This document shows positions 8,427-15,221 of a stretch of DNA of 19,258 nucleotides, piece by piece. Positions within the stretch are counted from its first letter, which is position 1; the number at the start of each line of letters is the position of its first letter. Below the pieces are notes generated by a model, which ran no database searches, was not told the origin of the DNA, and saw nothing but the letters and a program-made list of their open reading frames with translations. Where the stretch lies: NCBI GenBank assembly GCA_937927725.1, contig CALBSE010000037.1, positions 1 through 19,258 on the forward strand. Direction: 5' to 3'. This DNA is from an uncultured Actinomycetes bacterium. Its GTDB lineage: Bacteria; Actinomycetota; Acidimicrobiia; Acidimicrobiales; Acidimicrobilacustridaceae. The position numbers were made by a program, and so were the translations under genes.

Positions 8427-8455
8427 AGTATCGAACAGATGTTCGATGAAGGCAA
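8427..8455 (-). promoter_or_regulatory. SOS promoter of imuA-imuB with perfect LexA box
   Basis: TCGAAC-AGAT-GTTCGA (8431-8446, plus strand) is a second perfect LexA palindrome. On the minus strand it lies between TTGCCT (8450-8455) and GATACT (8427-8432), which are 17 bp apart. The GTG of imuA follows 6 nt after the -10. The arrangement repeats that of dnaE2, including TTGCC upstream and GATAC just after the palindrome, so both are likely one LexA regulon. Operator seen directly; promoter boxes inferred. Confidence 0.93.
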
Positions 8456-8459
8456 CTGC

Positions 8460-8777
8460 TTAGTCGCCGAACCCTTCAGGCATGACGACTTCGACGCCTT
8501 CTCGGTAATAGAGAAAGAGTTCCTCGAGCCGGCCTTTCAGCCCAACCGGGGATCCCTTGAGTGACACCGTGATGACATTGCCATTCACATGCACAGACTC
8601 GACACCGTCAACCTCAAACAACGTGCGGGCCACAAGATCGGCGGGACGATCGGCCAGGACATCGTCGGCAGAACGGTAGATCTCGTGCCCCATGCCGGTA
8701 AGCGGGCGGTTGGTCTCGAAGCGAACCACGCCGGGAATCGAGGAAGGCTTTTCGATGACGGTAACTGGCTGACCCAT
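8460..8777 (-). CDS. Stand-alone NfuN-domain protein (Nfu/NifU N-terminal domain)
   Basis: A 105-residue protein resembling the N-terminal domain of Nfu-type iron-sulfur scaffold proteins (RFETNRPLTGMGHEIY, then ADLVARTLFEVDGVESVHVNGNVITVSLKG, residues about 20-74). It has no cysteine and no C-terminal CxxC scaffold domain, so it cannot hold a cluster through cysteine and may be a partner or targeting module. The open frame extends to 8849, but I chose the ATG at 8777 because it leaves 19 bp to the upstream gene and a TACATT box (8785-8790) ends 7 nt before it. The imuA promoter lies just past its stop codon. Domain assignment is moderately sure; the role is not known. Confidence 0.8.
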   Translation of the reverse strand: MGQPVTVIEKPSSIPGVVRFETNRPLTGMGHEIYRSADDVLADRPADLVARTLFEVDGVESVHVNGNVITVSLKGSPVGLKGRLEELFLYYREGVEVVMPEGFGD

Positions 8778-8784
8778 GACGGTG

Positions 8785-8790
8785 AATGTA
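8785..8790 (-). promoter_or_regulatory. Candidate -10 box of the NfuN gene
   Basis: TACATT on the minus strand, 7 nt before the ATG at 8777; fits TANNNT and leaderless spacing. No convincing -35 is visible. It overlaps the 19-bp gap and the 3' end of the upstream membrane-protein gene. Confidence 0.45.
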
Positions 8791-8796
8791 GCCGGG

Positions 8797-9222
8797 TCAG
8801 GCCCGACCGCCCTCCATTGGTGCTGCGTTGCGGCCGCCCCGCAGCGCAACTGCCCCGATCTGCCAGACGAGTGCGGCGAGAACTACCGAAACCACACCAA
8901 GCATCAGATGCACGATCTTGAACGGAGCACCGTGGTGGGCCATCAGGATCATGGGCACTCGAACAAGCCAGACCACCACCGTGAGCGCAGCGGCACCCAT
9001 CACGACCTTCGCTCCCCCAACGGTGAGCTGCCCCTTCCAGGCCTTCGCCACGACCACAACGACGGCAGCGGCGACGACCAGCAGCACGAGTGAAAGCACC
9101 GTCGAAAATGTTTTGGCACCAGCAGATTCTTCGGATCGAAGCGTGTTGGAGATGCGGTTGCCCCACACGAACGCCGTCCAAACGACGAAGGCGATGAGGA
9201 CGACACGAGAACGGAGAGTCAT
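8797..9222 (-). CDS. Small four-helix integral membrane protein, unknown function
   Basis: The 141 residues are largely hydrophobic with four predicted membrane helices at about 6-22, 39-59, 72-94 and 101-127. The third ends in VRVPMILMAHHG and the fourth begins KIVHLMLGV, so charged residues and histidines sit at one loop. I do not recognise the family and assign no substrate or reaction. The ATG at 9222 is preceded by TACCCT (9229-9234) with a 6-nt gap, suggesting a leaderless start, and the first helix begins right after it. It lies 35 bp after rnhB and 19 bp before the NfuN gene, all on the same strand. Confidence 0.8.
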   Translation of the reverse strand: MTLRSRVVLIAFVVWTAFVWGNRISNTLRSEESAGAKTFSTVLSLVLLVVAAAVVVVVAKAWKGQLTVGGAKVVMGAAALTVVVWLVRVPMILMAHHGAPFKIVHLMLGVVSVVLAALVWQIGAVALRGGRNAAPMEGGRA

Positions 9223-9228
9223 GGCCCG

Positions 9229-9234
9229 AGGGTA
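9229..9234 (-). promoter_or_regulatory. Candidate -10 box of the membrane-protein gene
   Basis: TACCCT on the minus strand, 6 nt before the ATG at 9222, in the 35-bp gap after rnhB. Fits TANNNT with leaderless spacing; no clear -35. Confidence 0.45.
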
Positions 9235-9257
9235 CCTGCCGCTCGACGTACAACGGA

Positions 9258-9965
9258 TTACCCGGCGTGAAACAAACTCGCTTGAGCCGACGCAGGATCA
9301 GAACGATGGAGGCCTGACCACGGCAAGTCATCCATATAGGACCATGAACGCCGGTGGATTGTGGTTGGGCCCAGCGCCGACAACGCCATGCGGTGACGTG
9401 GACACGGATAGCCCTTATTGCGATGGAAGTCATAGGCCGGGAAATTCTCGGCTTCCCCACGCATCATGCGATCACGACTCACCTTCGCCAAGATCGACGC
9501 CGCAGCGATCGACACACACGTTGCATCGCCCTTCACAATTGTTTTGGTGATGCCACCACCGACAAAGTCATGCGAACCGTCGAGCAACACTCGGTCGGGA
9601 ACAAAGCCGAGAGACGCAATCGCCCGACTCGCGGCCAGCCGAAGCGCCGACGACATTCCTAGGTCATCACATTCTTCGTGCGTCACGATGCCAAGCGACC
9701 ACGCATCGCACCACTCTGCGACACGATCAAACATTGACTCGCGTTCGGCCTCGGTAAGCATCTTTGAATCACGAAGCTTGTAAACCCGTCGATCTTTCGG
9801 AACGACCGCAGCGCCAATCACCAAGGGGCCAGCCCACGCACCACGACCAACTTCGTCGAGTCCAACAACAACTGCGTGCCCCTCGGCCCACAATTCTTTT
9901 TCATTGGCGAGCGTTGGCGAACTGTTCCGCAGCCCCGCACGAAGTTGTCGAACTGAACCAGCCAT
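9258..9965 (-). CDS. rnhB: Ribonuclease HII
   Basis: Cuts the RNA strand of RNA-DNA hybrids and single ribonucleotides misincorporated in DNA. The protein has 235 residues. The DEDD active site is visible: Asp37 and Glu38 in VVGLDEVGRGAWAGPL, Asp129 in VLLDGSH, and Asp147 in KGDATCVSIAAASILAK. The helix SRDRMM and the HRNKGY segment are typical. About 30 residues precede the first motif, so an internal start is possible, but no better start codon context is seen. TACGTT (9973-9978) ends 7 nt before the ATG, which suggests its own leaderless promoter. The first ten bases of the gene form one arm of an inverted repeat with the region downstream of the solute-binding gene. Confidence 0.97.
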   Translation of the reverse strand: MAGSVRQLRAGLRNSSPTLANEKELWAEGHAVVVGLDEVGRGAWAGPLVIGAAVVPKDRRVYKLRDSKMLTEAERESMFDRVAEWCDAWSLGIVTHEECDDLGMSSALRLAASRAIASLGFVPDRVLLDGSHDFVGGGITKTIVKGDATCVSIAAASILAKVSRDRMMRGEAENFPAYDFHRNKGYPCPRHRMALSALGPTTIHRRSWSYMDDLPWSGLHRSDPASAQASLFHAG

Positions 9966-9994
9966 GCCGCCGAACGTAGCGGCGATGGCTGGTT
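9956..9994 (-). terminator. Hairpin after the second solute-binding gene, containing the rnhB start codon
   Basis: AACCAGCCAT (9956-9965) and ATGGCTGGTT (9985-9994) form a perfect 10-bp stem. A further CCGC/GCGG pairing inside extends it past a small internal loop. The hairpin starts 10 bp after the stop of the upstream solute-binding gene, where a terminator would be expected, but no U-run follows. The rnhB ATG and codons 2-4 are in the distal arm on the RNA, and the candidate rnhB -10 (TACGTT) is in the loop. Confidence 0.6.
9973..9978 (-). promoter_or_regulatory. Candidate -10 box of rnhB
   Basis: TACGTT on the minus strand, 7 nt before the rnhB ATG at 9965, inside the loop of the 9956-9994 hairpin. 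A transcript starting at the ATG would carry only one arm and could not form the hairpin. No clear -35. Confidence 0.4.
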
Positions 9995-10004
9995 CCGTTC
10001 GGGA

Positions 10005-11654
10005 TTACTTCTCGATCCAGGTCTCAGTGAGTTTCACGTTGCCGCCTTGGAACGGTTGCGCCTTTGCTCCGTCAGGAAGCGTCATCGAGGTGAAGTTACG
10101 AATGTCCTTGGCCGCACCGAGCGCCCATTGCGTATGAGCGAGCCAGACGTAAGGAACCAAGGCTGTCTGACGTTTCTGCACCGTGGCGTAGGCCTCTTTT
10201 CGAACCGAAACATCTGGTGAAGCCCGGCCCTTATCCAGCGCCGCGTTCAATTCCGGATCATTGAGTCGTGCGAAGTTCAACGCAAGCGGGCCCGTTGCGT
10301 TCTTACCCGTCCACCACACGTAGTCAACGGCGGGATCGGTGCCACTGAACTGACGGGTCAGATCCGCCTGATAGTTGCCTGTCGCCATATCGAGAATGAA
10401 CTTGCTCTGTTCGGTCGTCGTAGTAGTCACACTCACGCCACACGATTCCCACTGCTGTTTGATAAGCGCGGTGACGTTCACATTTACTGGCACAGGCGTT
10501 GTCGTGAGGCTGAGCGATATCGGACCCTTTTCGGACTCCACCTGTTCGATGAGTGCTTTCCCTGCAGCCGGATCATTGGTTTTGAAGCCTGTATCGACGT
10601 ACCACGGCGAATCCTTCGTGTACTGGCTATCGGCAGCCCGATCATCAGGCGTTTCGCTCACAATGCGAATCGCAGCAGGATCAGTGCAGAGTTTCAGTCC
10701 TTCGCGAACCCGAACATCGTCAACGGGAGCCTTCGCGGTGTTGAACATGATGAAACTTTCTTCGGTTTGTGTCTGATCAAAGACAACCTGGATTGCTCCC
10801 GACCGCGCCTCACTCGAAAGCTTTGCCATCGCTGGGAAATCCGTGGTGTGGATCATGTTCACATCTCCTGCGAGCAACGCGTTCACTCGATTTTGCGGAT
10901 CAGTGATTGGACGAAACTCAAGAGTGTCGAGATACGGGAACTTGTTTCCCGTTGCGTCCGTGCGCCAGTAATTCGGGTTCTTCACTCCGGACCAGTGATT
11001 GTCTGGGACCCATTCTTTCTGAATGAACGGACCAGAACCGATGGGCGATCGCGTATTTGCAGGCGGTGGTGCGTCAAGCTGCGCAGGAGCGACGACGTAG
11101 CCAACCTGGGTCGTCAACTCCGCCGCCAACGATGCATCTGGATCGATCATCGCAACAGTGACGCTCAACGGACCTGCAGCTGTCACCGATACGACATTTG
11201 ACAACGCAATTCCCACAAGCGGGTCTTTACGCATTGCGTTGAGGCTTTTCGCAACCGCAGCACCATCAACTGGCGTGCCGTCAGAGAAGTTCACATTCGG
11301 GCGCAACTCAATCGTCCACGACTTGAAGTCGGCGCTCGGAGTAAACGCCTTCGCAAGGTACGGCTGCGCTATTCCGTTTTCGTCATAGGCCGAGAGCGGA
11401 TCAAAGACTGCTGAACCGACCATATGACCGGAAATTGCCCAACGATTTGTCGTCGGATTGAAGCCGTCTGACTCCCCCTCGACCGCAAACTTCACTGCCC
11501 CACCTTCAGTGGGCACTCCCTTTGCTTTCACCGTGACATCGGAACTCGCGGTTCCCGAGTTGGCGCCAGTGCCAGAGCCCGAATTTCCGCAACTCACCGC
11601 GAACAGCGATAAACCAACCGCAACTGCCGCTAACGAAAGAACCCGACGCAACAT
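10005..11654 (-). CDS. Lipoprotein solute-binding protein, ABC transporter family 5 (peptide/nickel type), copy B
   Basis: A 549-residue extracytoplasmic binding lipoprotein of the SBP_bac_5 family, which usually binds peptides or other larger solutes for an ABC importer. The signal peptide MLRRVLSLAAVAVGLSLFAVSC has its lipobox cysteine at 22, followed by a Gly/Ser/Thr linker. Family features include GESDGFNPTTNRW, AKAFTPSADFKSWTIELRPNV, FSDGTPVDGAAV and GSGPFIQKEWVPDNHW. The open frame reaches up to 11774 through a hairpin, but GGTGGAG 6 nt before 11654 and the signal peptide fix the start. It is a close paralogue of the next gene upstream (by eye about two thirds identical). No permease or ATPase gene is in the window, so the transporter partner is unknown, as is the ligand. 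Confidence 0.94.
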   Translation of the reverse strand: MLRRVLSLAAVAVGLSLFAVSCGNSGSGTGANSGTASSDVTVKAKGVPTEGGAVKFAVEGESDGFNPTTNRWAISGHMVGSAVFDPLSAYDENGIAQPYLAKAFTPSADFKSWTIELRPNVNFSDGTPVDGAAVAKSLNAMRKDPLVGIALSNVVSVTAAGPLSVTVAMIDPDASLAAELTTQVGYVVAPAQLDAPPPANTRSPIGSGPFIQKEWVPDNHWSGVKNPNYWRTDATGNKFPYLDTLEFRPITDPQNRVNALLAGDVNMIHTTDFPAMAKLSSEARSGAIQVVFDQTQTEESFIMFNTAKAPVDDVRVREGLKLCTDPAAIRIVSETPDDRAADSQYTKDSPWYVDTGFKTNDPAAGKALIEQVESEKGPISLSLTTTPVPVNVNVTALIKQQWESCGVSVTTTTTEQSKFILDMATGNYQADLTRQFSGTDPAVDYVWWTGKNATGPLALNFARLNDPELNAALDKGRASPDVSVRKEAYATVQKRQTALVPYVWLAHTQWALGAAKDIRNFTSMTLPDGAKAQPFQGGNVKLTETWIEK

Positions 11655-11735
11655 TGAGTCTCCACCCATGGCGACCACCCCCGTACGCGCAGAGTAACCC
11701 GCAACCATGGCTTCGTGTGGGCGACCTTCCAACGC

Positions 11736-11769
11736 GAGAGGGCCCGGTGCCGAAGCACCGGGCCCTCTC
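11736..11769 (-). terminator. Perfect 15-bp GC-rich hairpin after the first solute-binding gene
   Basis: GAGAGGGCCCGGTGC (11736-11750) pairs without mismatch with the arm at 11755-11769 around a cgaa loop. It begins 26 bp after the stop at 11795. No U-run follows on the minus strand, as is common for actinobacterial terminator-like hairpins. It lies in the 140-bp gap before the second solute-binding gene and could end most transcripts, or stabilise the 3' end of the upstream mRNA. Confidence 0.8.
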
Positions 11770-11794
11770 AACAACGGAATCAGATCTGCGTGTC

Positions 11795-13453
11795 TTATTC
11801 GACCCAGGTCTGGACTAGGCGAACCTCGCCACGCTGGAACGGCAGTGCTGCCTGTCCATCGGGAAGGGTCTGGTTCGTGATGTTACGAACGTTCTTGGCC
11901 GCACCGATTGCCCACTGGTCGTGAGCGATCCAAATGTACGGAGCCAATTCGGTCTGACGCTTCTGAAGATCGGCGTACGCCTGCTTACGAACCGCAGGAT
12001 CATTCGATGCACGAGCCTTATCGAGGGCGGCACCAATCTGCGGATCGTTCAAGCGAGCGATGTTCAGCGTGAGCGGACCAGTCGCATTCTTCGGAGTCCA
12101 CCAGACGTAGTCGCCATCGGGATCAGAAGCAGCGAACTGACGCCACAGGTTGACCGTGTAGTTACCGGTTACGGCATCGGAAACGAACTTGCTTTGTTCC
12201 GAAGTCGTGGTGTTAACGGTGACGCCACAAGCCTCCCACTGCTGCTTCACCAGCGCAGTGGTATTCGTGTTGGCGGGAACCGGCGTGGTGCCGAGACTGA
12301 TCACGATGGGACCCTTTTCGGCCTTGACCTGATCGATCAGTGCTTTGCCCTTCGCCACGTCATTGGTGGTGAAGCCACTGTCGGAGTACCACGGCGAATC
12401 CTTCGTGAACTGACTGTCGGCTGCACGAGCGGCCGGTGTTTCGTTCACCACGTTGATCGCAGCTGGGTCGGTGCAAAGGGTGAGCGCCTGACGCACTCGA
12501 ACGTCGTCAACCGGAGCCTTTTGTGTGTTGAACATCAGGAAGGCTTCTTCAGTTTCAGTCGGGTCAGCTACGAACTGGATGTTGCCTGACGCCGCCTCGG
12601 ACTGCAGGCGACTGATCGCCGGCCAGTCAGTGGTGTGAATCATCTGAACGTCGCCAGAAAGGAGTGCATTGACTCGGTTCTGCGGATCGACGATCGGACG
12701 GAATTCAACCGAATCGAGGTAGGGAAGCTTGTTGCCCTTGTCGTCGGAACGCCAGTAATTCGCGTTCTTCGTGCCGGTCCAATGGTTGTCCGGAACCCAT
12801 TCTTTCTGAATGAACGGGCCGGATCCGATCGGCTGGCGAGAAGCGGCAGCACCTTCGGCCTTGTACTGGGCAGGGGCGGCGACAAAGCCGACCTGCGTCG
12901 TGAGCACAGCCGGAAGCGATGCCCACGGATCAGTGGTCGCAATGGTGAGCTGCGAAGGTGAAACCACGGTGATCGTGGACATGTTCGCCAAAGCCGCTCC
13001 AGTGAGCGCATCGCCCTTGACCGTGTCGAGGGCGAGCTTCACTGCGGTTGCATCAACCGGCGTGCCATCGGAGAAGGTAACTCCTGCACGAAGGTCAACT
13101 GTCCACGTCTTGAAATCGGCGCTTGGCGTGAACGCCTTCGCCAGGTAGGGAGCCCAATTGCCCTGAGCGTCATAGGCAGACAACGGATCAAAAACTGCGT
13201 TGCCAACCATGTAGCCCGAAATTGCCCAACGGTTATGAGCCGGGTTGAAGCCATCGGATTCGGCTTCAACGCCGAACTTCACCGAGCCACCGGCCTTGGG
13301 TGGACCCGAAGCTTTGATGGTGACATCACTGGTCTTGCCGCTCTGGTTCGAGCTACTTGAACTCGATCCACCGCACGCCGTCGCAATCAGGCCGAGGGCC
13401 ATGACTGCTGCGACAACCGGTGCCCAGCGGCGGAATCCCGCACGCTTCTCCAT
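11795..13453 (-). CDS. Lipoprotein solute-binding protein, ABC transporter family 5 (peptide/nickel type), copy A
   Basis: A 552-residue binding lipoprotein, paralogous to the gene at 10005-11654. The signal peptide MEKRAGFRRWAPVVAAVMAL-GLIATAC has its lipobox cysteine at 27, followed by a Gly/Ser-rich linker. Shared family segments include ESDGFNPAHNRWAISGYMVG, AKAFTPSADFKTWTV, FSDGTPVDATAV and PIGSGPFIQKEWVPDNHW. The open frame continues upstream to 13705 into the cyclase gene, but a perfect AAGGAGG 8 nt before the ATG at 13453, plus the signal peptide, sets the start. The strong ribosome-binding site contrasts with the leaderless-looking neighbours and suggests high expression. The ligand cannot be told from sequence, and no importer membrane genes are nearby. 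Confidence 0.95.
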   Translation of the reverse strand: MEKRAGFRRWAPVVAAVMALGLIATACGGSSSSSSNQSGKTSDVTIKASGPPKAGGSVKFGVEAESDGFNPAHNRWAISGYMVGNAVFDPLSAYDAQGNWAPYLAKAFTPSADFKTWTVDLRAGVTFSDGTPVDATAVKLALDTVKGDALTGAALANMSTITVVSPSQLTIATTDPWASLPAVLTTQVGFVAAPAQYKAEGAAASRQPIGSGPFIQKEWVPDNHWTGTKNANYWRSDDKGNKLPYLDSVEFRPIVDPQNRVNALLSGDVQMIHTTDWPAISRLQSEAASGNIQFVADPTETEEAFLMFNTQKAPVDDVRVRQALTLCTDPAAINVVNETPAARAADSQFTKDSPWYSDSGFTTNDVAKGKALIDQVKAEKGPIVISLGTTPVPANTNTTALVKQQWEACGVTVNTTTSEQSKFVSDAVTGNYTVNLWRQFAASDPDGDYVWWTPKNATGPLTLNIARLNDPQIGAALDKARASNDPAVRKQAYADLQKRQTELAPYIWIAHDQWAIGAAKNVRNITNQTLPDGQAALPFQRGEVRLVQTWVE

Positions 13454-13458
13454 GATTA

Positions 13459-13465
13459 CTGCCTC
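13459..13465 (-). promoter_or_regulatory. Strong ribosome-binding site of solute-binding gene A
   Basis: AAGGAGG on the minus strand, about 8 nt before the ATG at 13453; the best Shine-Dalgarno in the window. It decides the start against an open frame 84 codons longer. A small stem (TCGGC-TATG-GCCGA) ends just before it in the RNA and might affect its access. Confidence 0.8.
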
Positions 13466-13559
13466 CTTCGGCCATAGCCGACGGTTCGATTCAGGGGACC
13501 CCACGGAACCCTGCTGTGGCCGGAACCTTAGACGTGACCCGAGGCACATGCGAGGGCAT

Positions 13560-13593
13560 GGAGCGAAATTTCGCTCCGAACGTGTTTTCGGAG
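13560..13593 (-). terminator. Two overlapping hairpins after the cyclase gene
   Basis: A perfect 18-bp palindrome GGAGCGAAATTTCGCTCC (13560-13577) overlaps a second inverted repeat, CTCCGAA (13574-13580) with TTCGGAG (13587-13593). They share the bases 13574-13577, so only one stem can form at a time. They start 8 bp after the cyclase stop and lie about 105 bp before the solute-binding gene. The likely role is termination of the cyclase transcript. A TAAGGT box at about 13524-13529 could be the -10 of the downstream gene, with no clear -35. Confidence 0.55.
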
Positions 13594-13601
13594 TGATCGC
13601 C

Positions 13602-15221
13602 TCAGAGTCGACCTCTGCGCTGAGCTCGCTGCCGAGCGGAGCGTCGGGCCTTCGCCCGCGCATCACGGGTCGCCTGCTCCGCTTTGTGTTCCGCTTCGGC
13701 CACAACCTCGCCGACGCGACGTTCGGCTTCCTCGTCTACCCGCCGAGAGGCATCGGTGGCCCGGGCGATCGTCGCAGCGACCTTGGCACGATGTTCCTCT
13801 TCGATGGCATCAAGCGCCTGCGCGGTCTCCTGTTCAATCTGTCGGAGTTGTCGCTCTGCAACAAGGTCTGCTTCGGCAGCCATGCGGTTGGCCTCGACAC
13901 CAAGTTCTCGCAACGTTGACGCAGCCTCGATCTCTGTCAAGAGATCGACCTGCAGTTCGGGATCGATATCCGCATCGAGCACCGCCTGCGCTAACGCGTC
14001 AAGTTCATCGACAGTGGGGTTTTCGACAAGCGACTGAATGGTTTCCGGCGACGCAGTTCCGGTGAGTACTGCGGGAAGTCGACCAGGCAGCAATTCAGCG
14101 TCTGAGCCGAGCGCTGCAGCGAACGCCTCGCCGCCGCGTTCTTGAAGCGCCTTGTTGCGGTCTTCCCAATTACGCCGAAGAAACATTTGACGAGCAGAAC
14201 GATCGAGGCGGGCCGAACGATAAGGACCATCGATATCATCGCCGGAAAGTCGCATGCGCCAGAGTGGGACGCGCCCGATGCCCTTCAGATAATGCGTGCG
14301 CAACGAAGTGAACGTGAACGTTTCATCACCTTGAACGACATCGTGGAGGTCTTGCGAAATCACCACGGAGCCCGGATACGCGACACTCACAATTCGGCTC
14401 GCAAGATTCACCGTTGCGCCATAGACATCGCCGTCAAGATCGAGCACAGGACCACGAGCGAGCCCAACTCGCACGTCGGACAGTTCCTCGTCTTCGCGAT
14501 AACGGCGGGCCAACTCGAGCGCGGTGCGGCAACTGCGTTGAATATCGTCATTTACGAACATGACTTCGTCGCCAATCATCTTGACGACGCGCCCACCAAA
14601 CGCGGGGATGACGTCGTAGGCAATTGATTCGAACCGTCGCACAACTTCTGCCAACGAGGATGTCGCCAATTGTTGGGTCTGTGACGTGAAGCCAACGAGA
14701 TCAGCGAAGCCGACACAAACCTCTCCCGTCGCGTCGTCGCTTTCCACCAGCGTCAACCGTCGTCGGGCCTCGGCCATCAGACGTCGACGCCATACGAGTT
14801 CCAAAATGTGCGGTATGAGTGCCGCGACCTCGAGTGACCGCGCCGTCGCATCGACGTTCGGCACTTGGGAAAGCGTGTCGTCTTCAGCAGTACGCAACCA
14901 CACATCGATCTGCGCTGCAGCGATTCGCTCAAGCGACGAACCGATGACGCGAGCGAATTGACGAGCCGTTTCGGGTTCGACCGAACCATCCGCTATCAGG
15001 CCGACGATCGTCGACAACATCTCGACATCGCTATCGGTAAAGAGTTGCTCTCCCGGACGAGGAACGGGGAACCCGAGCGCTCGCCAAAAATCGAGCAGTG
15101 GCTCGGTGTCGATGCCAGAGAACTTGGCGAGGTCCTCAATGCCGAATCGGGCCTCGTCGTCCAGAAAGGGAAGAAGAGCGCGAACTGCAGTTTCGCTAGC
15201 GGCTTCGTCCCTTTCACTCAT
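13602..15221 (-). CDS. Class III adenylyl cyclase, cytosolic, with N-terminal regulatory domain and coiled-coil tail
   Basis: Makes cAMP from ATP. The 539 residues have no membrane segment. The N-terminal part (about 15-150) resembles the regulatory domain of mycobacterial Rv1264/Rv2212-type cyclases. The catalytic domain spans about 165-325 and keeps all six key residues: metal-binding Asp174 (FADLVGFT) and Asp218 (KMIGDE), adenine-specifying Lys214 and Asp265 (DVYG), and Asn272 and Arg276 (VNLASR). Hence it should be active as a homodimer and specific for ATP. Residues about 430-539 are a long charged coiled coil, rich in Ala, Glu and Arg, ending in a very basic tail (RRSARQRAQRRGRL) that may bind nucleic acid or membrane. 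The ATG overlaps the stop of the upstream gene as ATGA, so translation is coupled. Confidence 0.94.
   Translation of the reverse strand: MSERDEAASETAVRALLPFLDDEARFGIEDLAKFSGIDTEPLLDFWRALGFPVPRPGEQLFTDSDVEMLSTIVGLIADGSVEPETARQFARVIGSSLERIAAAQIDVWLRTAEDDTLSQVPNVDATARSLEVAALIPHILELVWRRRLMAEARRRLTLVESDDATGEVCVGFADLVGFTSQTQQLATSSLAEVVRRFESIAYDVIPAFGGRVVKMIGDEVMFVNDDIQRSCRTALELARRYREDEELSDVRVGLARGPVLDLDGDVYGATVNLASRIVSVAYPGSVVISQDLHDVVQGDETFTFTSLRTHYLKGIGRVPLWRMRLSGDDIDGPYRSARLDRSARQMFLRRNWEDRNKALQERGGEAFAAALGSDAELLPGRLPAVLTGTASPETIQSLVENPTVDELDALAQAVLDADIDPELQVDLLTEIEAASTLRELGVEANRMAAEADLVAERQLRQIEQETAQALDAIEEEHRAKVAATIARATDASRRVDEEAERRVGEVVAEAEHKAEQATRDARAKARRSARQRAQRRGRL

Noticed and set aside
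7219..8463. 414-codon plus-strand open frame across imuA and imuB
   Set aside because: It is the antisense shadow of two well-supported minus-strand genes, with a low-complexity Ser/Thr/Arg product and no domain.
8585..9460. 291-codon minus-strand frame over rnhB, the membrane protein and the NfuN gene
   Set aside because: It runs in a different frame through three supported genes, and the product is Arg/Cys-rich with no fold.
11655..11774. Longer N-terminus for solute-binding gene B
   Set aside because: It would pass through the 15-bp hairpin and put 40 residues before a clear lipoprotein signal peptide with a good ribosome-binding site.
13454..13705. Longer N-terminus for solute-binding gene A
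   Set aside because: It overlaps the cyclase 3' end and the hairpins; AAGGAGG and the signal peptide place the start at 13453.
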